From the NCBI GenBank assembly GCA_964369175.1, contig CAYJEM010000060.1, positions 1-12,415 on the forward strand: a DNA stretch of 12,415 bases, read 5' to 3'. The stretch's first letter is position 1; every line of letters starts with the position of its first letter. Below, piece by piece: positions 1 through 6,619 of the stretch. The DNA comes from Tannockella sp964369175. GTDB lineage: Bacteria; Bacillota_I; Bacilli_A; Erysipelotrichales; Coprobacillaceae. The notes under the pieces are model-generated. The model made no database searches. It was not told where the DNA came from and saw only the letters and a program-made list of their open reading frames with translations. The position numbers and the translations under genes are program-made.

Positions 1-8
1 AAAATCAT
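1..8 (-). CDS. start of a gene leaving the window, controlled by an attenuator leader
   Basis: Only the first bases of this minus-strand gene are visible, with ATG at 8-6. An AAAGGAG ribosome binding site lies at 12-18, only 3 bases from the ATG, so the true start could lie beyond the window edge. A second ATG at 21-19 is in another frame and has no ribosome binding site. The product cannot be named from this fragment. What can be said is that it lies behind a promoter, a short leader ORF and a terminator-like hairpin, which implies conditional expression. Confidence 0.4.
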
Positions 9-41
9 ACGCTCCTTTCATTTTCACTATTTACAAATTTG

Positions 42-68
42 TCAGTATACAAAAAAGATAAGTAACAT
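42..68 (-). CDS. possible second mini-ORF (MLLIFFVY) lying in the terminator arm
   Basis: An ATG at 68-66 (another directly before it at 71-69) opens eight codons ending at a TGA at 44-42. GGAAG lies five bases upstream of the 68-66 ATG. The codons run through the 3' arm and U-tract of the leader terminator, so this ORF would only be transcribed in full if the terminator fails. It is hydrophobic and very short. It may be chance; I list it because it has a plausible ribosome binding site and sits in a leader with a stronger upstream mini-ORF. Confidence 0.25.
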   Translation of the reverse strand: MLLIFFVY

Positions 69-140
69 CATAACTTCCAGCTCTTGATAATAAATACTAT
101 CCAAGAGTACTACAAATCACTAAACATATTACTTATCTTT
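51..140 (-). terminator. long leader hairpin with U-tract (attenuator terminator)
   Basis: On the minus strand AAAGATAAGTAA (140-129) is perfectly complementary to TTACTTATCTTT (65-54), and pairing continues inward for about three more pairs including a G-U. The 3' arm runs into TTTTTT (56-51). The loop contains a smaller hairpin, CTCTTG (107-102) with CAAGAG (86-81). The 5' arm is the last four codons, including the stop, of the leader ORF at 152-129, so a ribosome on that ORF would physically block the hairpin. This is the expected layout of a translation-coupled attenuator. Function is inferred; the pairing is seen directly. Confidence 0.7.
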
Positions 141-152
141 ACTAACTAGCAT
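129..152 (-). CDS. leader peptide MLVSKDK (uORF of attenuator)
   Basis: ATG at 152-150 opens a 7-codon ORF ending in TAA at 131-129. AGGAG (164-160) lies 7 bases upstream, an ideal spacing, and a promoter lies just ahead at 190-218. The final codons AAA GAT AAG TAA form the 5' arm of the downstream terminator-like hairpin. Leader peptides of this size are known ahead of macrolide methyltransferase, ABC-F and other resistance genes, where ribosome stalling changes RNA folding. I do not recognise this peptide as a known example. It has no run of one regulatory amino acid, which argues mildly against a biosynthetic-operon attenuator. Confidence 0.65.
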   Translation of the reverse strand: MLVSKDK

Positions 153-175
153 ATCTTTTCTCCTAAAAAAAGATA
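152..175 (-). promoter_or_regulatory. 5' leader hairpin enclosing the uORF ribosome binding site
   Basis: TATCTTTT on the minus strand (175-168) pairs with AAAAGATA (159-152), and the loop carries AGGAG, the ribosome binding site of the leader ORF. The same two arms can also pair with the later segments: TATCTTT with AAAGATA inside the uORF (140-134), and AAAAGATA with TATCTTTT in the terminator arm (60-53). The leader thus has four segments able to form 1:2 plus 3:4, or 1:3 and 2:4 alternatives. Pairing is seen by eye; no folding energies were calculated. Confidence 0.5.
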
Positions 176-189
176 CCGCTTACATTACA

Positions 190-218
190 ATTGTACCAAA
201 CAATAAAAACTTTGTCTA
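190..218 (-). promoter_or_regulatory. sigma-A-type promoter of the attenuated gene
   Basis: On the minus strand, TAGACA (218-213) is separated by exactly 17 bases from TACAAT (195-190). Both hexamers are close to consensus and the spacing is optimal. Transcription would start near 183, giving a leader of about 175 bases before the gene at the window edge, and includes the leader ORF and both hairpins. Confidence 0.65.
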
Positions 219-258
219 TACAATCATTTTGTTATAAGTATATAAATATCTAAAAACA

Positions 259-288
259 TTAAAGAGAGCCTTTCTAGACTCTCTTTAA
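259..288 (-). terminator. intrinsic terminator after the frameshifted membrane-protein gene
   Basis: A perfect 10-bp inverted repeat, TTAAAGAGAG at 259-268 and CTCTCTTTAA at 279-288, encloses a 10-base loop. On the minus strand the hairpin is followed by TGTTTTTAG. It lies about 50 bases after the stop codon at 338 and about 40 bases before the next minus-strand promoter, so it separates the two transcription units. Confidence 0.7.
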
Positions 289-337
289 AACAAATTTTTT
301 AATTTAACATCGAACGATATAATAGCTTACAATTTTA

Positions 338-1733
338 TTATACAGTTTCATCTGGTAATTGGACCATCGGCGATGTTGTGCCATCAAACACTTCATAATA
401 TTGTATATCAAAATCATTAATTATGACATTATGGTATTCTTGTTCATTAAAAATAATAGACCAAGAGTCATCTATAGTATTTTGATATAAAATTGCATCA
501 CTATAAATACCTTCACCTTCTTTGATAAGTACCTGCTGTAATGATTTTACTTTTTTTACTATTTTATCGGTACTTGTATCAAATATAAATTCATCATCGT
601 ACTGTACTACCCCTATGTGACTTGAGTTGGTAAAAGCAATTGCGCGTACGTTTTCAAATGCAATATTATTATGCGAGTCGTATAATGCATAGTTTAAAAC
701 ACGAGATGTTTCATTTAAATAATAACCATTAAGATTGGAAGTATAATTTTCAAAAAAATTGGTGTTAGAAGACTTAAACGAAGTTTCGCTTCACTAGATA
801 ACTCGTCACCACCATATATCATAGTTTCATCAAAATGATCTTGTTGCATCTTTTTTTGGTTATCTTCTATAATAGCTAATGCACTGCTAAAAAAAGAAAT
901 TGAAGCAACGATAACAATTGGTAACCAAGACTTCTTTTTTTTTTAGCCATTGGTTGTGCTTTTTGTTTTAGAGCGTCCGCATATATACCCATATCTTTAA
1001 TTTCTAATTTCATCCAGTTGCTAAGTTCTATATACCTTGGAATATATGAATAATAACAATAGTCCTCATCTATCATAATTTGAATCAATTTAGTATCTTG
1101 TTCTAGAAATAAATTAACAACATCTTCAATATAGTGTACTTTAGGCATTTGTATAATTGCTTGCTCTTCTATTAAATATCCAATTAATACTTTTCCCAAA
1201 AATGTTGACTCATAGTACTGATTGATATATTGATTACTATCTTCAAATAAGATTAGGTATTGATATTTTTCACAAAATTCCTTAGCTAACATATTATTAT
1301 ATTCATTCATCATCTGGTTTGCAGTATATGAATATCTAGTCGGTATACACTCTAAGACTTGCATTCTATCATTATATGAATGAATCTGTTCATTATCAAA
1401 CCACAATGAAATTACATTTTCATCGAATATTAATTTTATAAACAAACTACTTTTCGATATTTCTTCTACCCTCATCGAAACTTCTTGAACATCAAATATT
1501 TTTGTTAATGCAAAGATGTTTTCTTTTTGTATTATTGATTGCAGGCCAACTTCAATACCATTTGGTCTTAAGTTATCTAATTGAAAGGATAGACAAATAT
1601 CTTTATCTTGAACATTTAGCTTTAATTCTATTTTGCCTAAATTTATTTTAGCATCATATAAATACTTCCACTGAGCACTTGCTACCTCATATATGTTTAT
1701 ACTGTTTCCATAATTTATTTCTAGTTTTTGCAT
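338..1733 (-). pseudogene. frameshifted gene for a single-pass membrane protein of unknown function
   Basis: I do not recognise this protein. The start is the ATG at 1733 (MQKLEINYGN...), because AGGGGAGA lies just upstream at 1745-1738; the ATG at 1766 lies inside the relA terminator and has no such site. The first frame stops at 876 after about 285 residues. If one A is added to the run of ten (944-935), the frame continues as KKKKSWLPIVIVASISFF, a lysine anchor plus transmembrane helix. A second single-A addition near AAA at 786-784 joins the downstream frame, which runs open to TAA at 340-338. The repaired product is exactly 465 residues: about 266 cytoplasmic, one helix at about 270-288, and about 175 outside. 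The three frames form one coherent protein, so this is a real gene that is either disrupted, read through by slippage, or affected by base-calling errors. It follows relA closely. Confidence 0.7.
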
Positions 1734-1755
1734 TTTCTCTCCCCTATTAACAAAA

Positions 1756-1785
1756 CGAGTTATCACCCTTTTAGTGAATAACTCG
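1756..1785 (-). terminator. relA terminator hairpin overlapping its stop codon
   Basis: On the minus strand CGAGTTAT-T-CAC (1785-1774) pairs with GTG-ATAACTCG (1766-1756), giving 11 pairs with one bulged T, followed by TTTTG. The 5' arm encodes the last residues of Rel and adjoins its TAA. The ribosome binding site of the next gene begins only about 10 bases after the T-run, leaving no room for a separate promoter between them. Confidence 0.65.
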
Positions 1786-3996
1786 CTTTACTTCATATAC
1801 TCCTTGTACCTTAACTAAATTATCTATAGCTTGTTGTAATTGTTCATAATCTTCCACTGAAATACGCAATTGAATTATTGCTTTTACATCTACAACATCT
1901 GCACGAATATTAAGAATATTAATTTTCATTTGTCCTAAAAGAACAATTAAATCATTCAATAAATTTGTACGATCTAATCCTTCAATAACTAAATCAGCAT
2001 CAAAACGCATTGATTGGACTGATACATGATCCCAGTACACATCAATCAATCTAGCTTTCATACCTTGTTGATGGACATTTGGACAATCACTTCTATGTAC
2101 TTTAATTCCTTGCCCCTGTGAAACATATCCAACAATTTCATCTCCAGGAATTGGATTACAACATTTTGATAAATGAATTTTTAATCCTGTTAATCCTTTT
2201 ACAACGACAGCACTGTTTCCTGCAACTGCATGTTGTTGTTTTTGTTGTTGTGTATTTTTTTGAAGAATTCTTGACAACCCATCAAAAATACTAGCTTTTT
2301 TAGGAACAACTTTTTCTAAAACTACATTTGCATGTAATGATCTTTTACCGATGAAGTATAAGATATCATCAAAATGTCTAGCTCCAAAGCCACCAATAGA
2401 TGATTTATATGTATCTCCATCTAAGTATTTCTTTTCATCTAATTGTCGTTTACGAATCTCATCACGGAGTATTTTTCGTCCATCTTCAATAACATATTTC
2501 CGATCTTCAGCTTCTTTATGAGCAATATATTGACGGATCTTATTTCTTGCTCCAGCAGTGCGCACAAACTTTAACCAGTCTTCACTTGGCCCATTACTTG
2601 ATTTATTTGTCTTTATCTCAATTACATCACCCGTTTTAAGCTTCGTGTCAATTGGTACCATAACATTATTAACAATTGCTCCTACTGCATGGTTACCAAC
2701 TTCTGTATGAATACGATATGCAAAATCGATTGGGGTTGATGCATTAGGTAATTCAACAACTTTTCCTTGTGGAGTTAACACATATACATTTGCTTCAAAT
2801 ATATCTCTTTTTAAAGAATCATAGTATTCTTTTGCATCACCATCTTTAATATCGTCAGACAATGATATGAATTCTCGTAACCACTGAAGTTTTTCCCCAA
2901 TTTCTTGTTGTTCAACTTTTGAAGAATAGCCCTTATTTTCTTTATAACGCCAATGAGCTGCTACCCCTAGTTCAGCAAGTTCATCCATTTCTTCCGTACG
3001 AATTTGAATTTCAAAAGTATTGCCTAATTTCCCAATAACTGATGTATGTAAGGACTGATACATATTTGGTTTTGGCATGGCGATGTAATCTTTAAAACGT
3101 CCTGGTATTGGTCGATAATTATCATGGATTAAACCAAGTACTGCATAACACGACATTTTATCATTTGTAATAACGCGGAGTGCATAAATATCAAATAATT
3201 CATCAAAACGTTTATTTTTAACAAACATTTTTTTGTAGATACTATAGATTGATTTTGCTCTACCTTGTATGCGGTATTTTATATTATTCATATCCAAAAT
3301 TGAAGTAACGGATTGAACCATTTTTTCTATACTTTCTTTACGTTCTTCTTGATTTTTTTGAAGTAAAAAAGAGATTTCATTAAATGCAATTGGATCTAAA
3401 TACGAAATACTTAAATCTTCTAATTCTGTTTTAATATCACTAATTCCTAAACGATGTGCAATCGGAACATAAACATCTAATGTCTCTCTTGAAATTGATT
3501 TTTGCTTTTCTACTTTCATAAATTGTAAAGTACGCATATTATGTAATCGATCAGCAAACTTAATCAAGATAACACGAATATCTTTAGCCATCGCAATATA
3601 TATTTTACGATGATTTTCAGCATATGCCTCAATTTGATCATTAAAATGAATCTTATCAATCTTAGTAACCCCTTCTACTAAGGTTGTAACTTCTTCACCA
3701 AAAAGTGAAACCATTTCATCACGAGGAATATGACAGTCTTCCATAACGTCATGTAATAACCCCGCACAAATTGTACGTGGCCCAGTTTGCAAACTTGCAA
3801 GGATATACGCTACCCATAGTAAGTGATTTGTATATGGTTCACCACTTTTACGTTTTTGACTAGCGTGTTTTTCCATTATGTAATTGTATGCTTTATTTAT
3901 TAGCTTGATTGATTCCTCACTTGTTATATATTTCGATACAAGATGCATGATATCTTCTATAACAACTACATCACCAGCTTTTTTTAGTTCTTCCAT
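1771..3996 (-). CDS. relA: bifunctional (p)ppGpp synthetase/hydrolase Rel
   Basis: This 741-residue cytoplasmic enzyme makes and degrades the alarmone (p)ppGpp and governs the stringent response. The N-terminal HD hydrolase has His58, the LLHDVMED motif (His82-Asp83) and FADRLHNMRT (Asp149). The synthetase follows, with GRAKSIYSIYKKM (245-257), the G-loop containing RFKDYIAMPKPNMYQSLHT (300-318) and the catalytic EIQIRT (Glu329). The RFKD signature is the form known from bifunctional Rel/SpoT rather than the EXDD of monofunctional RelA. A TGS domain lies at about 404-465, a zinc-finger-like CC pair at 612-613 and an ACT domain from about 668. Both active sites look intact. The start is fixed by AGGAGGTGAT at 4009-4000. 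apt lies directly upstream, a pairing common in Firmicutes. Confidence 0.96.
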   Translation of the reverse strand: MEELKKAGDVVVIEDIMHLVSKYITSEESIKLINKAYNYIMEKHASQKRKSGEPYTNHLLWVAYILASLQTGPRTICAGLLHDVMEDCHIPRDEMVSLFGEEVTTLVEGVTKIDKIHFNDQIEAYAENHRKIYIAMAKDIRVILIKFADRLHNMRTLQFMKVEKQKSISRETLDVYVPIAHRLGISDIKTELEDLSISYLDPIAFNEISFLLQKNQEERKESIEKMVQSVTSILDMNNIKYRIQGRAKSIYSIYKKMFVKNKRFDELFDIYALRVITNDKMSCYAVLGLIHDNYRPIPGRFKDYIAMPKPNMYQSLHTSVIGKLGNTFEIQIRTEEMDELAELGVAAHWRYKENKGYSSKVEQQEIGEKLQWLREFISLSDDIKDGDAKEYYDSLKRDIFEANVYVLTPQGKVVELPNASTPIDFAYRIHTEVGNHAVGAIVNNVMVPIDTKLKTGDVIEIKTNKSSNGPSEDWLKFVRTAGARNKIRQYIAHKEAEDRKYVIEDGRKILRDEIRKRQLDEKKYLDGDTYKSSIGGFGARHFDDILYFIGKRSLHANVVLEKVVPKKASIFDGLSRILQKNTQQQKQQHAVAGNSAVVVKGLTGLKIHLSKCCNPIPGDEIVGYVSQGQGIKVHRSDCPNVHQQGMKARLIDVYWDHVSVQSMRFDADLVIEGLDRTNLLNDLIVLLGQMKINILNIRADVVDVKAIIQLRISVEDYEQLQQAIDNLVKVQGVYEVKRVIH

Positions 3997-4012
3997 AGTA
4001 TCACCTCCTATT

Positions 4013-4033
4013 AAAAAAGAGAGTAACTCTCTT
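4013..4033 (-). terminator. small hairpin with U-tract between apt and relA
   Basis: On the minus strand AAGAGAG (4033-4027), loop TTA, CTCTCTT (4023-4017) runs into TTTTTT (4018-4013). The 5' arm overlaps the apt stop codon. The relA ribosome binding site starts only about 4 bases beyond the T-run, so relA expression from the apt promoter must pass this weak hairpin. It is probably a partial terminator or attenuation point. Confidence 0.55.
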
Positions 4034-4550
4034 AGTATGTTAATAATGCATGTACATTATAATTTTTTAATTTATCCATTCCACCTAAATCTTCTAGATT
4101 AATTAAGAATGCTATCCCAACAACATTTCCACCTGCTTTTTCAATCAAACGAATTGTTGCTTCAACTGTACCACCAGTTGCAAGTAAGTCATCAACGATA
4201 ACAACATTTTGTCCTGGTTTAATACTATCTTTATGAATTTGAACTTCATTGCTTCCATACTCTAAATCATATTTTTCACTAATTGTAGCTCTTGGAAGTT
4301 TTCCAGGTTTTCTTACTGGAATAAATCCTGCATCAATTTTACAAGCTACTGGACATCCAAATAAAAATCCTCTTGCTTCAGGTCCTGCAACTAAATCAAC
4401 TTTTTCACCAATACTTGAAATCCAATTTGTAAATTGGTTAATTGTTTCTTGATATGCTCTACCATCTTGAAGTAGTGGTGTGATATCTCTAAAAATAATT
4501 CCCTCATTTGGAAAATCTTTTACTGCTTTAATGTAATCTTGTAACTGCAT
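4032..4550 (-). CDS. apt: adenine phosphoribosyltransferase
   Basis: Apt converts adenine and PRPP into AMP in purine salvage. The 172-residue length is normal for the family. The PRPP-binding signature VVIVDDLLATGGT lies at 116-128, and the N-terminal DFPNEGIIFRDITPLL (12-27) and LVAGPEARGFLFG (53-65) are typical of adenine-specific enzymes. The start at 4550 has AAGGAGG seven to eight bases upstream. A promoter sits between the recJ stop and this start, so apt (and relA by read-through) can be transcribed independently of recJ. Confidence 0.96.
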   Translation of the reverse strand: MQLQDYIKAVKDFPNEGIIFRDITPLLQDGRAYQETINQFTNWISSIGEKVDLVAGPEARGFLFGCPVACKIDAGFIPVRKPGKLPRATISEKYDLEYGSNEVQIHKDSIKPGQNVVIVDDLLATGGTVEATIRLIEKAGGNVVGIAFLINLEDLGGMDKLKNYNVHALLTY

Positions 4551-4572
4551 ATTACATCCTCCTTATAGTCGT

Positions 4573-4600
4573 ATTATATCAAATATATTTGTTTTGTAAA
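4573..4600 (-). promoter_or_regulatory. promoter of apt (and relA)
   Basis: On the minus strand TTTACA (4600-4595) lies 16 bases before TATAAT (4578-4573). The -35 box begins within a few bases of the recJ stop codon. The predicted transcript would start near 4566, leaving a very short leader before the apt ribosome binding site. Confidence 0.55.
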
Positions 4601-4601
4601 C

Positions 4602-6239
4602 TTATCGTAATTCTTTTATTATCATATTCATTGTTGAAGTACCATTAAAGGTAGAGATAGATAAGCTACCAACTACTGAAATAGTCTTTTTTTCTAGTAA
4701 TTGATGAATTTCACTACCCACATTAAAATACAGTAAATCCAATGCTCCATTTTTTATAATAACACGATACTTTAAATGTTTATCATCTTTTAAAGTACGC
4801 GCTTGTTGAACCGTTAAATTTTCTAACCCAAAAAGTACTTCTTCATGTCCATTACCAAAAGGCTCAAGAACCTTTAGCGAATTAATTGACTCTATACTTA
4901 AATCAGATTCATCTATTTTCAGCACTGGATAGGTTATTTCAGGTAAGTTATTCATTTGCTCATTAACAAATACTGTTAATTTCTCTTTTAATAGTTCCAC
5001 ACTTTCTTTTTCTACACAAAAGCCACCGGCCATAGCATGACCGCCATAACTTGTTAGCACATCATCAACACTTGCAAACATATCATGTAACGAGAGTCCC
5101 TCGATTCCACGGGCACTTCCTTTATATTGATTCGTAGTTTTATCATAGTGTAAAACAAAGCTTGGTTTATTATACTGTCGTGTATATTTTCCAGCAACAA
5201 GGCCAATCAATCCTGGATGAATTTCATTTTTATAACTAAATAAATAATTATCATTTTCATTAACTTCATTGCAAGCAATTGTATATTGACTTGTTGTCAT
5301 GGTTTGACGTTTCGTATTTATTTTAATTGCTTCTCTAGAAATAGTTTCTAAATAACTATCACTTGCTCCTCTAACAAAATAAGGAACAAGCTTATTTGGT
5401 GAAATAATTTCACAAAGCCTTCCAAAAGCATTAATTTTTGGTGCAATGGTAAACCCTAGACTTTGTACAGAATAGTCTTGATTACTTCCTAATAGATACT
5501 CAATTGGTTTATATTTTCCTTCCTTTAAAAAGGAAATACCATATTTTACAACAGCACGGTTTTCATCAATTAGTGGCATCATGTCACTAATTGTTGTAAT
5601 AGCAGCTAATGAATATAAATATTTATCATGTTTTTCAAGCATTGCTTGGGCCAACTTATAAGCAATAAACCCACCACTTATTTCTTTAAATGGATAATCT
5701 GGTGAAAGCTTTGTATGAACAATACAATATGCATCAACTAAATCGTCATCAAAACTATGATGATCTGTAACAATAACATCAACCCCAAGTGTATTTGCTA
5801 GCTCAATTGCTTCATATGCTTTTACTCCATTATCAACAGTAATAATTAAAGTATACCCTTTATCATACATTTGTTGAACTAATTTTGGATTTAGTCCATA
5901 ACCATCACTAGTACGATCTGGAATATAATACCCTACATCTTTATTTAATTGTTTAAAGGCATCTACTAGTATTGATGTTGCTAGTATACCATCGCAGTCA
6001 TAATCACCATAAATACATATTTTTTCATCAGTTTCAATTGCTTCGAAAATTCTTTCTAATGCCATTTCTCCTTCTTGAAATAAAGAAAAGTCATGATATA
6101 TAAAATCTTTCTTAAAAAATGATTGCATTTGTAACGGGGTATATTGTTTATATGCAAATACTTTAGCAAGTAAGGTATTAATTGAATACTCTTGCATATA
6201 TTGTTGGTGGTTAGACACTTCTATATATTGATATTTCAT
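4602..6239 (-). CDS. recJ: single-stranded-DNA-specific exonuclease RecJ (short form)
   Basis: RecJ is a 5'-to-3' single-strand exonuclease in recombination and mismatch/base-excision repair. DHH-family motifs are seen in order: ICIYGDYDCDG (74-84), VDNGV (135-139), VTDHH (157-161), IAPKINAFGRL (265-275) and IHPGLIGLVAGKY (340-352). The DHHA1 signature SYGGHAMAGGF lies at 397-407. A C-terminal region of about 100 residues would be the OB-like domain. At 545 residues it lacks the extra C-terminal region of the much longer Bacillus protein, a size close to that of proteobacterial RecJ. The start at 6239 has AGGAGA five bases upstream. The upstream gene is comN, separated by 34 bases containing a hairpin. 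Confidence 0.94.
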   Translation of the reverse strand: MKYQYIEVSNHQQYMQEYSINTLLAKVFAYKQYTPLQMQSFFKKDFIYHDFSLFQEGEMALERIFEAIETDEKICIYGDYDCDGILATSILVDAFKQLNKDVGYYIPDRTSDGYGLNPKLVQQMYDKGYTLIITVDNGVKAYEAIELANTLGVDVIVTDHHSFDDDLVDAYCIVHTKLSPDYPFKEISGGFIAYKLAQAMLEKHDKYLYSLAAITTISDMMPLIDENRAVVKYGISFLKEGKYKPIEYLLGSNQDYSVQSLGFTIAPKINAFGRLCEIISPNKLVPYFVRGASDSYLETISREAIKINTKRQTMTTSQYTIACNEVNENDNYLFSYKNEIHPGLIGLVAGKYTRQYNKPSFVLHYDKTTNQYKGSARGIEGLSLHDMFASVDDVLTSYGGHAMAGGFCVEKESVELLKEKLTVFVNEQMNNLPEITYPVLKIDESDLSIESINSLKVLEPFGNGHEEVLFGLENLTVQQARTLKDDKHLKYRVIIKNGALDLLYFNVGSEIHQLLEKKTISVVGSLSISTFNGTSTMNMIIKELR

Positions 6240-6254
6240 CTGCTTCTCCTAACT

Positions 6255-6279
6255 AAAAATAGTTGCTAAGCAACTATTT
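6255..6279 (-). terminator. hairpin with T-run at the end of comN
   Basis: On the minus strand AAATAGTTGC (6279-6270), loop TTA, GCAACTATTT (6266-6257) is a perfect 10-bp stem running into TTTTT (6259-6255). The 5' arm includes the comN stop codon (6276-6274). The recJ ribosome binding site follows within five bases (6250-6245), so recJ transcription from upstream must read through it. Confidence 0.6.
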
Positions 6280-6555
6280 AGATATAAATTCATTAAAATC
6301 ATGGATGCTTAGTTTCGAGGCTTCTTTAATTACTTGGATACTCAAGTAATCGAATACGTCAGATAAATCTAGTGACATGATATCATCTACGATTTCGCAC
6401 ATTTGCATCTTTTCACGTTGTTTCCATTTAACATTAAATAAGTATTCACGTATTTGTTTTTCAGTAATAGTACGTTTATTAACTTGTCTAAAATCTCTTG
6501 CTTTTAAACGAACTAAAAATCGTAAATCCGTTTTTTCAAATTTGAAGTTTTCCAT
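6274..6555 (-). CDS. comN: ComN-like post-transcriptional regulator
   Basis: This 93-residue soluble protein matches the pattern I know for the ComN / post-transcriptional regulator family: a charged N-terminal part, a segment with KWKQREKMQMCEIVDDIMSLDL (split here as about residues 43-64), then DVFDYLSIQVIKEA (66-79). In B. subtilis ComN acts on comE mRNA and localises with DivIVA; whether that role is conserved here is unknown. Location supports the call, since in B. subtilis comN lies between spoVB and recJ-apt-relA, as here. The start at 6555 has GAGGTGAT just upstream (6566-6559). No competence genes are visible in the window. Confidence 0.72.
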   Translation of the reverse strand: MENFKFEKTDLRFLVRLKARDFRQVNKRTITEKQIREYLFNVKWKQREKMQMCEIVDDIMSLDLSDVFDYLSIQVIKEASKLSIHDFNEFISK

Positions 6556-6583
6556 GTCATCACCTCGCTCAATTCCTAAACTC

Positions 6584-6590
6584 TATTATA
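6584..6590. promoter_or_regulatory. shared -10-like element between comN and spoVB
   Basis: The 64-base gap between the divergent comN and spoVB starts contains TATAAT on the minus strand (6590-6585) and the overlapping TATTAT on the plus strand (6584-6589). Neither has a convincing -35 at 16-18 bases. If both are used, polymerase binding to one would exclude the other. This is only a -10 match. Confidence 0.3.
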
Positions 6591-6619
6591 TGACAAATTC
6601 AAACATAAAGGAAGTATTT

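Noticed and set aside
33..42. Palindrome ACAAATTTGT as a repressor operator
   Set aside because: It is only 10 bases of AT-rich sequence in an AT-rich leader and appears once, so chance is a sufficient explanation.
1..220. T-box or metabolite riboswitch in the left leader
   Set aside because: The leader has no T-box consensus sequence and no recognisable riboswitch core. The visible logic is a leader ORF with competing short arms.
1734..1766. Upstream ATG at 1766 for the frameshifted membrane protein
   Set aside because: It lies inside the relA terminator hairpin without a ribosome binding site, whereas 1733 has AGGGGAGA at good spacing.
3884..4452. Plus-strand open frames opposite relA and apt
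   Set aside because: They are antisense to strongly conserved genes, have no good ribosome binding sites and show no protein-family features.
6377..6619. Extended N-terminus for the spoVB flippase
   Set aside because: It is antisense to comN and its translation lacks family similarity. The ATG at 6620 has AAAGGAAG and a typical SpoVB beginning.
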